A stretch of DNA of 64,000 nucleotides from CAVSWN01 sp963770995 (GTDB lineage Bacteria > Acidobacteriota > Vicinamibacteria > Vicinamibacterales > CAVVIG01). The notes beneath the pieces were generated by a model. The model saw only the letters and a list, made by a program, of their open reading frames with translations, was not told the DNA's origin and did no database searches. The stretch spans positions 3,720,001 through 3,784,000 of the forward strand of contig CAVYRS010000001.1 in the NCBI GenBank assembly GCA_963770995.1, in the 5' to 3' direction. Made by a program: the position numbers and the translations under genes. Below are positions 34,759-43,787 of this stretch, one piece after another (position 1 is the stretch's first letter; every line of letters begins with the position of its first letter).

Positions 34759-35607
34759 TCAGTAGACGACGATCCCGCGGCTGCGAAACTGGCTGCGCAC
34801 CCGCTCCGTCAGCTCGGCATCCGGTGGCTCAGTGTTTTCCAGCTGGTAGCCGAGACCGAGCTTGTGCCACTTGTCGCGGCCCATCTGGTGGAAGCGCAGG
34901 ATCTCGACGCGTTCGAGCGATGTCAGCCCGGCGCAGATGTCGGCCACCTTTTCAACGTTGTCGTACGAGTCGGTCAGGCCCGGCACGAGGACGAACCGTA
35001 CCCAGAGCGGGCGGCCCAGATCGGACAGGCGGCGCGCATAGTCGACGGTGGGCGCGAGCGGATGGCCGGTGGCTTTCTCGTAGACAGCGGGATCGCCGGA
35101 CTTGATGTCGAGCACGTTGAGGTCGATCTCCATCAAGTCGGTATCTGTCAGGCGGTCGCCGAGGCGTCCCGACGTGTCGAGGCAGGTATGCAGCCCGAGC
35201 TGCTTGCAGCGCCGGAAAATCTGCAGCATGAACTCGCGCTGCACCACGGGCTCGCCGCCGGAGAGCGTGACGCCGCCCTTGCTGATCTTGAGTACCTGCG
35301 CGTACTTCGAGATCTGCCGCATCGCGCGGGCAACCGTCACCGGATGGCCGTTGTGCTTGTGCCAGGTATCGGGGTTGTGGCAGTACTGGCAGCGCAACAA
35401 ACAGCCGGTCAGAAACCCCACGAAGCGGATCCCCGGGCCGTCGACCGTGCTGCCCACCTCCCAGGAGTGCACGTAACCGACGATGTCGTCGCCTTCTGCC
35501 ACCTCCTCGACATCGCCAGGCTGCACGTCGAAGTAGTCGCGCTCCTGATCCGGCGCCTCCCGCGCGACGTAAAAGTTGTAGCGGCTTCCAACCAGCGACG
35601 AGCTCAT
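34759..35607 (-). CDS. pflA: Pyruvate formate-lyase activating enzyme
   Basis: This 282-residue radical SAM protein has the cluster motif CLLRCQYC, the GGE segment LSGGEPVVQREF, and DIKSGDPAVYEKATG, all as in PflA. It uses SAM and a 4Fe-4S cluster to create the glycyl radical on pyruvate formate-lyase. An extra N-terminal stretch of about 35 residues precedes the usual IVGYVHSWEVGSTVDGPGIR start, so the real start may lie a little downstream. It is adjacent to pflB (10 bases), the expected partner. Confidence 0.92.
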   Translation of the reverse strand: MSSSLVGSRYNFYVAREAPDQERDYFDVQPGDVEEVAEGDDIVGYVHSWEVGSTVDGPGIRFVGFLTGCLLRCQYCHNPDTWHKHNGHPVTVARAMRQISKYAQVLKISKGGVTLSGGEPVVQREFMLQIFRRCKQLGLHTCLDTSGRLGDRLTDTDLMEIDLNVLDIKSGDPAVYEKATGHPLAPTVDYARRLSDLGRPLWVRFVLVPGLTDSYDNVEKVADICAGLTSLERVEILRFHQMGRDKWHKLGLGYQLENTEPPDAELTERVRSQFRSRGIVVY

Positions 35608-35617
35608 GTCGGCAACC

Positions 35618-37874
35618 CTACATGGACGCGTGGAACGTTCGCTGGATCACGTCGAGCTGCTGTTCCCGTGTCAGCTTGACGAAGTTGACCGCGTAACCCG
35701 ACACGCGGACGGTGAGTTGCGGATACTTCTCCGGGTTCTTCATCGCGTCCTGCAGCGTCTCGCGATTCAGCACGTTGACGTTGACGTGGAAGCCTCCCGT
35801 CGAAAAATAGGCGTCCAGCGCGCCGGTCCCGCGCGCAATGCGATCGGCCTCGCTGCCGAGCGCCGACGGCACGACCGACAGCGTCAGCGAGATGCCGTCC
35901 TCGGCATCGTCGTACGGAATCTTGGCCACCGACATCAGCGCCGCCAGGGCGCCGTGCGTGTCGCGGCCGTTCGACGGGTTCGCGCCCGGCGCGAACGACT
36001 CGCCCTTCTGGCGTCCGTCCGGCGTGCTTCCCGTCGCCTTGCCGTAGACGACGTTCGAGGTGATGGTGAGCACCGACTGCGTATGCACCGCGTCGCGATA
36101 GCTTGGATAGCGCCGGATCTTGCTCATCATCGTGGACACGAGCATCTTCGCGAGGTCGTCCGCCCGGTCGTCGTTGTTGCCGAAGCAGGGAAACGACCCC
36201 TCGGTCACGAAGTCGACCATGATGCCGCGCTCGTCGCGCACCGGCCTGACCTTCGCGTACTTGATCGCGGACAGACTGTCGGCGGCGTGCGAGAGACCAG
36301 CGATGCCGCACGCCAGCGTGCGCAGCACGTCGCGGTCGTGCAGCGCCATCTCGATCGCTTCGTAGCAGTACTTGTCGTGCATGTAGTGGATGATGTTGAG
36401 CGCGTTGACGTAGGTTTTCGCCAGCCAGTCCATCATCGGGTCGAGCCGGGCCATCACCTCGTCGTAGTCGAGCACGTCTGCGGTGATCGGCGCGAGCGTC
36501 GGTCCGACCTGATCGCCGCTCAGTTCGTCGCGACCGCCGTTCAGGGCGTAGAGCAGCGTCTTCGCGAGATTCACGCGCGCTCCGAAGAACTGCATCTGCT
36601 TGCCGACGCGCATCGCCGACACGCAGCAGGCAATGGCGCAGTCGTCACCCCATTTGGGCCGCATCAGGTCGTCGGACTCGTACTGGATCGCGCTGGTGTC
36701 GATCGAGGTCTTGATCGCGAACCGCTTGAACCCGTCGGGCAGCCGCGGCGACCAGAAGACGGTGAGGTTGGGCTCCGGCGCGGGCCCGAGATTGCTGAGC
36801 GTGTGCAGCATGCGGAACGAGGTCTTCGTCACGAGCGTCCGGCCGTCTTCGCCCATGCCACCGACGGACTCGGTGACCCAGACCGGATCGCCCGAGAAGA
36901 GCTCGTCGTATTCAGGCGCGCGCAGAAAACGCACGATGCGCCACTTGATCACCAGGTCGTCGATGATCTCCTGGGCCTGCGATTCGGTCAGCGTGCCTTC
37001 GCGCAGATCCCGCTCGATGTAGATGTCCCAGAACGTCGAGAGGCGGCCCGCCGACATCGCTGCGCCGTTCTGCTGCTTGACCGCCGCGAGGTAGCCGAAG
37101 TAGGTCCACTGCACCGCTTCACGAGCGTTCCGGGCGGGGACAGAGATGTCGCAACCGTAGTTGGCGGCCATCTGCTGCAGCTCCTCGCAGCGACCGGATC
37201 TGCTCGGCGAGCTCCTCGCGCAACCGGATGACGTCCTCGCTCGCGTGCCGATCGTCGAGCTCGCTCTTTTCGCGTTTCTTGTCGGCGATCAGGAAATCCA
37301 CGCCGTAGAGCGCCACCCGGCGGTAGTCGCCGATGATCCGGCCGCGGCCATAGGCATCCGGCAGGCCGGTCACGACGTGAGAGCGGCGCGCCTTCCTGAT
37401 TTCCGGCGTATAGGCATCGAAGACGCCATCGTTGTGCGTCTTGCGGTACTTGGTGAAGATCTCCCCGAGACGCGGGTCCGGCGTGTAGCCGTACGCCTTG
37501 AGACTGGCTTCGACCACCCGCCAGCCTCCGAACGGCATGATCGCGCGCTTGAGCGGCGCATCGGTCTGCAGGCCGACGATGATCTCGTGCTCCTTGTCGA
37601 TGTACCCGGGCGCGTGCGCGAGGATGCCGGACGGCACCTGCGATACGTCGAGGACGCCTTTTTCGCGCTCCTGCGCGAGCAGCGGAAGCAGCTTCTGCCA
37701 GAGATTCCGCGTGCGGCTCGTCGGGCCTTGCAGGAACGCGCTGTCTCCTTCGTACGGGGTGTAGTTGCGCTGAATGAAGTCGCGAACGTTCACGCCGCTC
37801 TGCCACATGCCCGGCGTGAACCCGCGCCACGCGATCTGCGACTGCTTCGTCTCGTGATCTAGAGCGATCGGCAT
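35618..37874 (-). CDS. pflB: Formate C-acetyltransferase (pyruvate formate-lyase), with one frameshift
   Basis: The gene spans 2257 bases, one more than a multiple of three. The N-terminal part starts MPIALDHETKQSQIAWRGFT after GGAGG and is in frame up to about 37190. The rest, from QQMAANYGCDISVPARNARE on, is one frame away. Removing the base at 37187 restores EELQQMAANYG and gives about 751 residues, the normal PFL length. The catalytic Cys pair is in DCAIACCVSAM, and the radical glycine is in RVSGYAVNF near the C-terminus. It converts pyruvate and CoA to acetyl-CoA and formate without oxygen. Everything else is conserved, so a sequencing error is likely. Confidence 0.85.
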
Positions 37875-37905
37875 CTCTGCCTCCGGTCGGTTTCGTGGGC
37901 GAGTG

Positions 37906-39110
37906 TCACTGACGCGCATGCGCCCGGCTCGCGACGAGGCGCTGCGTGTGGCGGGCGATCATCAGTTCCTCGTTGGTCGGCAGGATCCAGGCCGACACGC
38001 GGCTGTCCTTCTCGCTGATGCGCGGTCCGCCCGCCAGATTGGCGGCGGCGTCGAGCGTCACGCCGAGCCAGGCGGCATCGCGGCACACGCGCTCTCGAAT
38101 CTGCGGCGCTGTTTTCGCCGATGCCGGCGGTGAAGACCAGCGCGTCCAGACCTCCCAGCGCGGCCGCCAGCGAACCCAGCTCGCGCTGGATGCGATAGAC
38201 GTAGAGATCGACGGCCAGCTTCGCCCGGGGATCGTTCGAGTCGAGGAGTTTCCGCATGTCGCTCGACACGCCGGATACGCCCAACAAGCCCGACTGCGTG
38301 TAGAGCAGCTTCTCGATCGCGCGCGCGTCCATCCCGCGCTCGATCCATCAGGTACAGCAGCACGCCGGGATCGAGCGCGCCGGAGCGTGTGCCCATCGCC
38401 AGACCGTCGAGCGCGGTGAACCCCATCGTGCTCGCGATGCTTCTCCCGGCCTCGCATCGCGCACATGCTCGAGCCATTGCCCAGATGGCACACGACGGTC
38501 CTGCCCGCAGCCGCACGCTCGTCGTGCTCCGCCAGGACCGAGGCGATGTACTCGTAGGAGAGTCCGTGGAATCCGTAGCGGCGCACGCCCGCGTCGTGCA
38601 GTTCGGCCGGTATGGCGAAGCGCTGGGCGACATCCGGATTGGTGGAATGGAACGCCGTATCGAAACACGCCACCTGCGGCAGATCGGGGCGCCGTGCGAG
38701 CAGCGTTCGGATCGGCGCCAGGTTGTGCGGCTGGTGCAGCGGCGCCAGCGGAACGAGCTTGCTCCAGCGAGGCCAGCACAGCGCGGTCCAGCGCAACCGG
38801 CCGCGCATAGTCCGGCCCGCCGTGTACGACCCGATGTCCCACGGCCTCGAGCTCGAACTCTTTCGCGTACCCGCGGACGAACTCCGCGAGATGCTCCACG
38901 GCTCCGTCGTGACCGAGCGCGACGCCGTCGCCCCAGAACTTTTCCGCAACCGTGCGCTGCGACGTGCGCGCGATGAAATGCGGCGACGTGTGGATCGCTT
39001 CGATCTGTCCACGGACCTGCGGCTCCAGCGTCGTTCCCCTGTTCGGCAAAGAGCAGGAACTTCAGGCTCGACGAGCCGGCGTTGAGGACGAGAATGGCCT
39101 TGCGCTTCAC
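37906..39110 (-). pseudogene. ackA: Acetate kinase, broken by about five frameshifts
   Basis: Every segment of AckA is present in order but in alternating frames: ILVLNAGSSSLKFLLFAEQG, then EAIHTSPHFIARTSQRTVAE, GHRVVHGGPDYARPV, ACFDTAFHSTNPDVAQRF, GRTVVCHLGNGSSMCA, STMGFTALDGLAMGTRSGAL, GVSSDMRKLLDSNDPRAKLA, FTAGIGENSA, and the end EELMIARHTQRLVASRAHAR. The total span is close to the normal 400 codons (1205 bases). The enzyme makes acetate and ATP from acetyl phosphate. The GTG start overlaps the pta stop (GTGA). So many shifts with intact residues point to uncorrected indels, but real decay cannot be excluded. Confidence 0.8.
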
Positions 39111-40048
39111 GAGACAGCCTTTTCGAGCTGCTCGAGCCTCGAGTGCGCCATGAGCACGGCGACCGCGCAGGACGCGCGCCGCGCAATCAACGAGTCGGCC
39201 CGGCTGGTGAGGATGATCGGCACCCGTGCGCCGACCACGATTCCCGCCGCGTCCGCGCCCGCCAGGTACGTGAGACTCTTGGCGAGCATGTTGCCGGCTT
39301 CGAGATCGGGCACGACGAGGATGTCGGCCGCTCCGGCCACCGGCGAATGGATGCGTTTGATCCGTGCCGCCGCGAGGTCGATCGCGTTGTCGAGCGCGAG
39401 CGGGCCGTCGAGGATGCCGCCCGTGATCTGCCCACGGTCGGCCATCTTGCACAGCGCCGCGGCTTCGATCGTCGACGGCACGTCGGGATTGACGGTCTCC
39501 ATCGCCGAGAGGATCGCCACCTTCGGCGATGCCCGGCCCAACGTATGCGCGAGATCGATCGCGTTCTGGACGATGTGCACCTTGTCGGACAGCGTCGGGG
39601 CGATGTTCACGGCCGCATCGGTGATGATCAGTGCCTGCTCCAGCGCCGGCACGTCCATCACGAAGCAGTGGCTGATGCGCCGGTTGGTGCGCAGCCCTGT
39701 TTCCCGCTTGACGACCGCGCCCATCAACTCGTCGGTGTGGAGGCTGCCCTTCATCAGCGCCTCGGCCTTGCCTTCGCGCACCAGGCGGACGGCTGCGGCG
39801 GCCGACGCCTCGCTGTGTGGCGCGTCCACAATCGAGCAGCCGGCCAGATCCAGCCCGCAGTCGGCCGCGACGGCCTTGATTCTTTGCGCGGGGCCGACCA
39901 GCACGGGAACGATCAGACCTTCCTGCGCCGCCTCGAGCGTCCCGCGCAACGAGCTCTCATCGCAGGGGTGCGCGACCGCACACCGTACCGGTTGGAGGGC
40001 CTTGCACCGCGCGATCAAGCGCTGATACTTCTCGTGCTTGTGTTCCAT
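39107..40048 (-). CDS. Phosphate acetyltransferase (PTA/PTB family)
   Basis: This 313-residue protein of the phosphate acetyl/butyryltransferase family includes VLVGPAQRIKAVAADCGLDL, ALMKGSLHTDELMGAVVKRE, SDKVHIVQNAIDLAHTLG, and the end DILVVPDLEAGNMLAKSLTY then LAGADAAGIVVGA. It would exchange CoA for phosphate on acetyl-CoA (or butyryl-CoA), feeding acetate kinase directly downstream. It is the short class without the N-terminal DRTGG domains of E. coli Pta. ATG 40048 is used because conserved sequence starts there; the frame is open far upstream without coding character. It is the first gene of the pta-ackA-pflBA series. Confidence 0.85.
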   Translation of the reverse strand: MEHKHEKYQRLIARCKALQPVRCAVAHPCDESSLRGTLEAAQEGLIVPVLVGPAQRIKAVAADCGLDLAGCSIVDAPHSEASAAAAVRLVREGKAEALMKGSLHTDELMGAVVKRETGLRTNRRISHCFVMDVPALEQALIITDAAVNIAPTLSDKVHIVQNAIDLAHTLGRASPKVAILSAMETVNPDVPSTIEAAALCKMADRGQITGGILDGPLALDNAIDLAAARIKRIHSPVAGAADILVVPDLEAGNMLAKSLTYLAGADAAGIVVGARVPIILTSRADSLIARRASCAVAVLMAHSRLEQLEKAVS

Positions 40049-40411
40049 GGGTCTGCGGGATCCTCGATTCCCGTTGCCTGGCGGCCGTCGTGAGTGCAGC
40101 ACGTCAGTGCACGTCGGCTGCCAGCGCTTCGCCGTGAGGCGTCGGAGGGCAAGTCGCTGCGTGAACGCCGCTTGGGTTGTCAGCCGCACCCGGAACGCAC
40201 GTGCGTCACGGGACGCTCGTCCGAAATGTCGTGGAGTCTCCGGTATTCCGGGTGGGCCTGCGCTCGGTGATGCCGGCAAAACCTTCTTGCTATTCGGCTG
40301 AGCTTGGGTAGACTCGCACGACACACCGCCGTTTCCGGAACTTTTCAAGACATCTTTTTTGGCTGGGACACCCCTCCATCGGCCGGATGAGGGGTATGGG
40401 AGCGGAGCGTC
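40049..40411. other. Divergent promoter region between pta and the MFS gene
   Basis: There is no gene here. It must carry the promoters of the fermentation block (minus) and of the transporter (plus). I looked for an FNR-type dyad (TTGAT, four bases, ATCAA) and did not find one. Confidence 0.4.
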
Positions 40412-41737
40412 ATGACCACAGCGGGCGGAAGCGACGAGGACATCGGACGGTCGGCGATCCGCAAAGCGTCGTGGCGGCTCCTGCCGCTGATTGGGCTCGG
40501 GTACGGCATCGCGTACATGGACCGCGTCAATATCAGCTTCGCGTCGCTGCAGATGAACGAGGACCTGCATTTCAGCGCCACGGTCTACGGGCTGGGCGGT
40601 GGGCTGTTCTTTCTGAGTTACGCCCTGCTCGAAGTGCCGTCGAACCTGCTGCTGGTCCGGTTCGGCGCGCGGCGCTGGATCGCGCGGATCATGCTGACGT
40701 GGGGCGTGCTGTCGGCGGCGATGATGCTGGTCACGACGCCGATGCAGTTCTACGTCATGCGGTTTCTGCTCGGTGCGGCAGAAGCCGGCTTCTTCCCGGG
40801 CGTCGTGTTCTACCTGATGCAGTGGTTCCCCACGGAGCATCGCGGCCGCGCCGTCAGCCGCTTCTACGTGGCTCTCCCCCTCAGTTCAGTAGTGATGGGC
40901 GCTGTCGCCGGATCGCTGCTGAAGCTCCATGGCCAACTCGGCCTGGCCGGCTGGCAATGGCTTTTCCTGCTGGAGGGCATTCCTGCCATCCTTCTGAGCG
41001 CAGTCGTTCTTCGTGCTCTTCCCAACGGCCCGGCGGACGCACCGTGGTTGACTGACGCCGAGCGCTCCTGGATCCACGAGCGCTTGGCGGCGGAAAGGGC
41101 GGCGCTCGGTCCGGCCGATCACAATCTGGCGCGCGCGCTGCTCGATCCTCGTGTGCTTCAACTCGGAATCTGCAATCTGTTCATTCTTGGCTCGGCCTAC
41201 GCCTTCATCTTCTCAGCTCCCGCTGTGCTCCAGAACGCGACGCAGTGGACCGCGTCAACAGTCGGCTTCGTCGTCTCGGCGGCCGGTGTGCTTGGTGCGC
41301 TGGGCATGGTGCTCAACGGCTGGGACTCGGACCGACGCCGTGAGCGGCACCTCCATACCGCGATCCCGCTGGCGCTGATGGCGGGCACGTGCCTCGCAAT
41401 GGGCGTGTCGATTCGGCCCTGGATGATCATCACGGCGTATGTCGTCTGGGTGATCAACCAGAACGCGGTCCAGGCGACGTTCTGGCTGATCCCAAGCGAT
41501 GTCCTGCACGGGCGATCGGCGGCGGTCGGCGTGGCGGCGATCGGTTCGATCGGGATGATCGGCTCGTTCATCGGCCCCTATGCGTGGGGCGTCGCCAGAG
41601 ATTTCACGGGCAGCTATCAAGCCGGCCTGCTGTGGCTCGTCGTTCCGAACCTTGCGGCCGCGACGATCGTGCTCGTCGTGCGGCACACCGGGCGCTCCAT
41701 TCGCGCCGTCAGGCCCGCCGTTGCGACCACGTCGTAG
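40412..41737 (+). CDS. MFS transporter, anion:cation symporter (ACS) type
   Basis: This is a 441-residue protein with about twelve TM helices. The N-terminal YMDRVNISFAS motif and GxxxDR-type loops (RFGARRWIARIMLTWG, FPTEHRGRAVSRFYVALPLS) are typical of the ACS family, which imports sugar acids, 4-hydroxyphenylacetate, phthalate and related organic anions with protons. The substrate cannot be predicted. It is a single gene, divergent from the fermentation block. Confidence 0.85.
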   Translation: MTTAGGSDEDIGRSAIRKASWRLLPLIGLGYGIAYMDRVNISFASLQMNEDLHFSATVYGLGGGLFFLSYALLEVPSNLLLVRFGARRWIARIMLTWGVLSAAMMLVTTPMQFYVMRFLLGAAEAGFFPGVVFYLMQWFPTEHRGRAVSRFYVALPLSSVVMGAVAGSLLKLHGQLGLAGWQWLFLLEGIPAILLSAVVLRALPNGPADAPWLTDAERSWIHERLAAERAALGPADHNLARALLDPRVLQLGICNLFILGSAYAFIFSAPAVLQNATQWTASTVGFVVSAAGVLGALGMVLNGWDSDRRRERHLHTAIPLALMAGTCLAMGVSIRPWMIITAYVVWVINQNAVQATFWLIPSDVLHGRSAAVGVAAIGSIGMIGSFIGPYAWGVARDFTGSYQAGLLWLVVPNLAAATIVLVVRHTGRSIRAVRPAVATTS

Positions 41738-41779
41738 TGCAGCCGCCCGCGCCAGGTTCGACCGCGTTACGGACAGGTC

Positions 41780-41955
41780 AGTAGCGAAGCTCCGCCTCAA
41801 ACCGCCCAGTGAACGAGGAGAGGCGGGCGAGCGGATCTTCGCTACTAGATGCGCGGCCGCCCGCGGCGGCCGCGCCTAAGACAGCTCCTAACGCTACTCC
41901 TAACGCGCGTCCCGACAGAAACTTGTCTCATTTGTCATGATTTCGGCGTTAGGAG
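41780..41955. repeat. Stacked inverted repeats between the MFS gene and recQ
   Basis: Three structures follow each other. AGTAGCGAAG (41780-41789) pairs with CTTCGCTACT (41837-41846), enclosing an inner CCGCCTC/GAGGCGG. GCGCGGCCGCC (41851-41861) pairs with GGCGGCCGCGC (41865-41875), a perfect 11-bp stem with a three-base loop. CTCCTAACGC occurs twice (41885 and 41897, 12 bases apart) and pairs with GCGTTAGGAG (41946-41955). The gene-free stretch runs from 41738 to 42079. It may hold a terminator, a REP-like cluster or a small RNA. Confidence 0.6.
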
Positions 41956-42079
41956 ATGTCTAGCAACTGCGTACATCCGCTTCGCGGGCGTTGCAAAACT
42001 TTCAATATTGCTTTCCGCCGGCGACGATGTGATCGTCGTCGTCGATGGGCACGAGCGACGATCGCCGTGACGGCCTGCG

Positions 42080-43729
42080 GTGAGCGTGTCGAACCAGGCG
42101 CTGCCGCGGCTGCGCAGGCATTTCGGCCATTCCGGATTCCGGCAGGGACAGGAAGAAATCGTCGCGGCGGTACTTGGCGGCCGCGACGTGCTGGCGGTGA
42201 TGCCGACGGGATCGGGCAAATCGCTCGGCTACCAGCTGCCGGCGGTCATGCTGCCCGGCGTCACGCTGGTGGTGTCGCCGCTGATCTCGCTGATGAAGGA
42301 TCAGGTCGACGAGCTGAATCGACGAGGCATCCGTTCGGGTGCGCTGCATTCGATGTTGTCGGCGGACGCCCGCGGCGACGTTCTGGCCTCGGCGCGCGGT
42401 GGAATGCTGCGCCTGCTGTATGTCGCGCCCGAGCGGTTCGCGTCGCATCAATTCCTGCAGCTGCTCGGCACGCTCGACGTCGCGCGGTTCATCGTCGACG
42501 AAGCGCACTGCGTCTCGCAGTGGGGTCACGACTTCCGGCCCGACTACCGGCGCCTGGCCACGGCCGCTGCGGCGTGCCGGCGCAGCGATGGCGGCGCGGG
42601 CCGCCCGCCGATCGCGGCGTTCACGGCGACGGCGACACCTGAGGTGCGCGACGACATCACGGCGCTGCTCGGGTTGAACGATCCGCAGGTGCTGGTCGCG
42701 GGTTTCGATCGGCCGAACATTTTCCTGCGCGTCGAGCGCATCGACGATAGCGACGAGAAGGACGAACTGCTGCCGCACCTCGTGCGCGGGCGGCGCGCGC
42801 TCGTCTACGCCGCGACGCGCAAGAGCGCCGAGGCGGCGGCCGCGTGTCTCGATCGGGCCGGGGTGCAGGCGGCGGCGTACCACGCGGGTCTGAAGGACGA
42901 TCAGCGCACGCGGGTTCAGGATGCGTTCGCCCGCGGATCGCTGCCGGTGGTGTGCGCGACCAATGCGTTCGGGATGGGCATCGATCGTCCCGACGTCGAG
43001 AGCGTGGTCCATTACGCGATTCCCGGATCCGTGGAGGCTTATTACCAGGAGATCGGCCGGGCGGGCCGCGATGGGCGTCCGGCGACCGCAACGCTGCTCT
43101 GGGATTACGCGGACGTCGCGACGCGGCAGTTTCTGATCGACAGCCCGCGCCGGGACAAGACCGGGCACAACAGCGCGTCGAGTGAGGCGGAGATCGCTCG
43201 GCGGAAGGCGCTCGAGCATCGAAAGCTGCAGCGCATGATCGAGTACGCGGACACGAGCGCGTGCCTGCGCGCGACGATCCTCCGGTACTTCGGGGACGCT
43301 GCCGCCCACGATCCGTGTCCGTCGTGCGGCAATTGCCGGCCCGATGCGATCGAAGCCTACGAGCGCGATCTCGTGCGGAAGATTCTCGCCGGCATCGCCC
43401 GCAGCGGCGAACGGTACGGGCGGCACCGCATCATCACCATGCTGCTGGGCAGCGCCGGCGAGCTGCCGCCGGCGCTGGCGACGCTCTCGACGTTCGGTGT
43501 GCTCCGACACGAAACGGCCGACACGCTGCGCGACTGGATTCGCGCGGCCGTGTCCGCGAGCCTGATCGCCGTCTCGAACGATCAGTACCGGACGTTGAGC
43601 CTCACCGAGCAGGGCCGCGCGTTCCTGCATGGCCGTTCGCAGGACGCGGCGATTCGTCGTCCGGCCAGACTCCCGCGCTGGTCGCGCGACAGAGCGGTTT
43701 CATCGGTGTGGCGGTTATCGCAGCCCTGA
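42080..43729 (+). CDS. RecQ-family ATP-dependent DNA helicase (no HRDC domain)
   Basis: This is a 549-residue protein. Helicase domain 1 has the Q-motif FRQGQ, Walker A TGSGKS, SPLISLMKDQV, the DEAH box and the TATAT motif. Domain 2 has the GMGIDRPD region and motif VI EIGRAGRDG. A zinc-binding region has Cys in SACLRATILRYFG and PCPSCGNC. A shortened RQC-like winged helix follows. The C-terminal HRDC domain of classical RecQ is absent. The enzyme unwinds forked DNA 3' to 5' in recombination and repair. GTG 42080 is the start used. Confidence 0.88.
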   Translation: MSVSNQALPRLRRHFGHSGFRQGQEEIVAAVLGGRDVLAVMPTGSGKSLGYQLPAVMLPGVTLVVSPLISLMKDQVDELNRRGIRSGALHSMLSADARGDVLASARGGMLRLLYVAPERFASHQFLQLLGTLDVARFIVDEAHCVSQWGHDFRPDYRRLATAAAACRRSDGGAGRPPIAAFTATATPEVRDDITALLGLNDPQVLVAGFDRPNIFLRVERIDDSDEKDELLPHLVRGRRALVYAATRKSAEAAAACLDRAGVQAAAYHAGLKDDQRTRVQDAFARGSLPVVCATNAFGMGIDRPDVESVVHYAIPGSVEAYYQEIGRAGRDGRPATATLLWDYADVATRQFLIDSPRRDKTGHNSASSEAEIARRKALEHRKLQRMIEYADTSACLRATILRYFGDAAAHDPCPSCGNCRPDAIEAYERDLVRKILAGIARSGERYGRHRIITMLLGSAGELPPALATLSTFGVLRHETADTLRDWIRAAVSASLIAVSNDQYRTLSLTEQGRAFLHGRSQDAAIRRPARLPRWSRDRAVSSVWRLSQP

Positions 43730-43787
43730 AGGGCTGCGCCACTTCAGAAAAGACCGACGCGCTCGCCTCGGATGTAGTATTTGGCCG

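Noticed and set aside
35606..37231. Plus-strand frame opposite pflB
   Set aside because: Antisense composition with no domain; PFL residues are conserved on the minus strand.
40049..40840. Upstream extension of the phosphate acetyltransferase frame
   Set aside because: Runs through the divergent promoter and into the MFS gene antisense; family similarity begins at 40048.
42002..43630. Minus-strand frame opposite recQ
   Set aside because: Antisense artefact; RecQ motifs are unambiguous on the plus strand.
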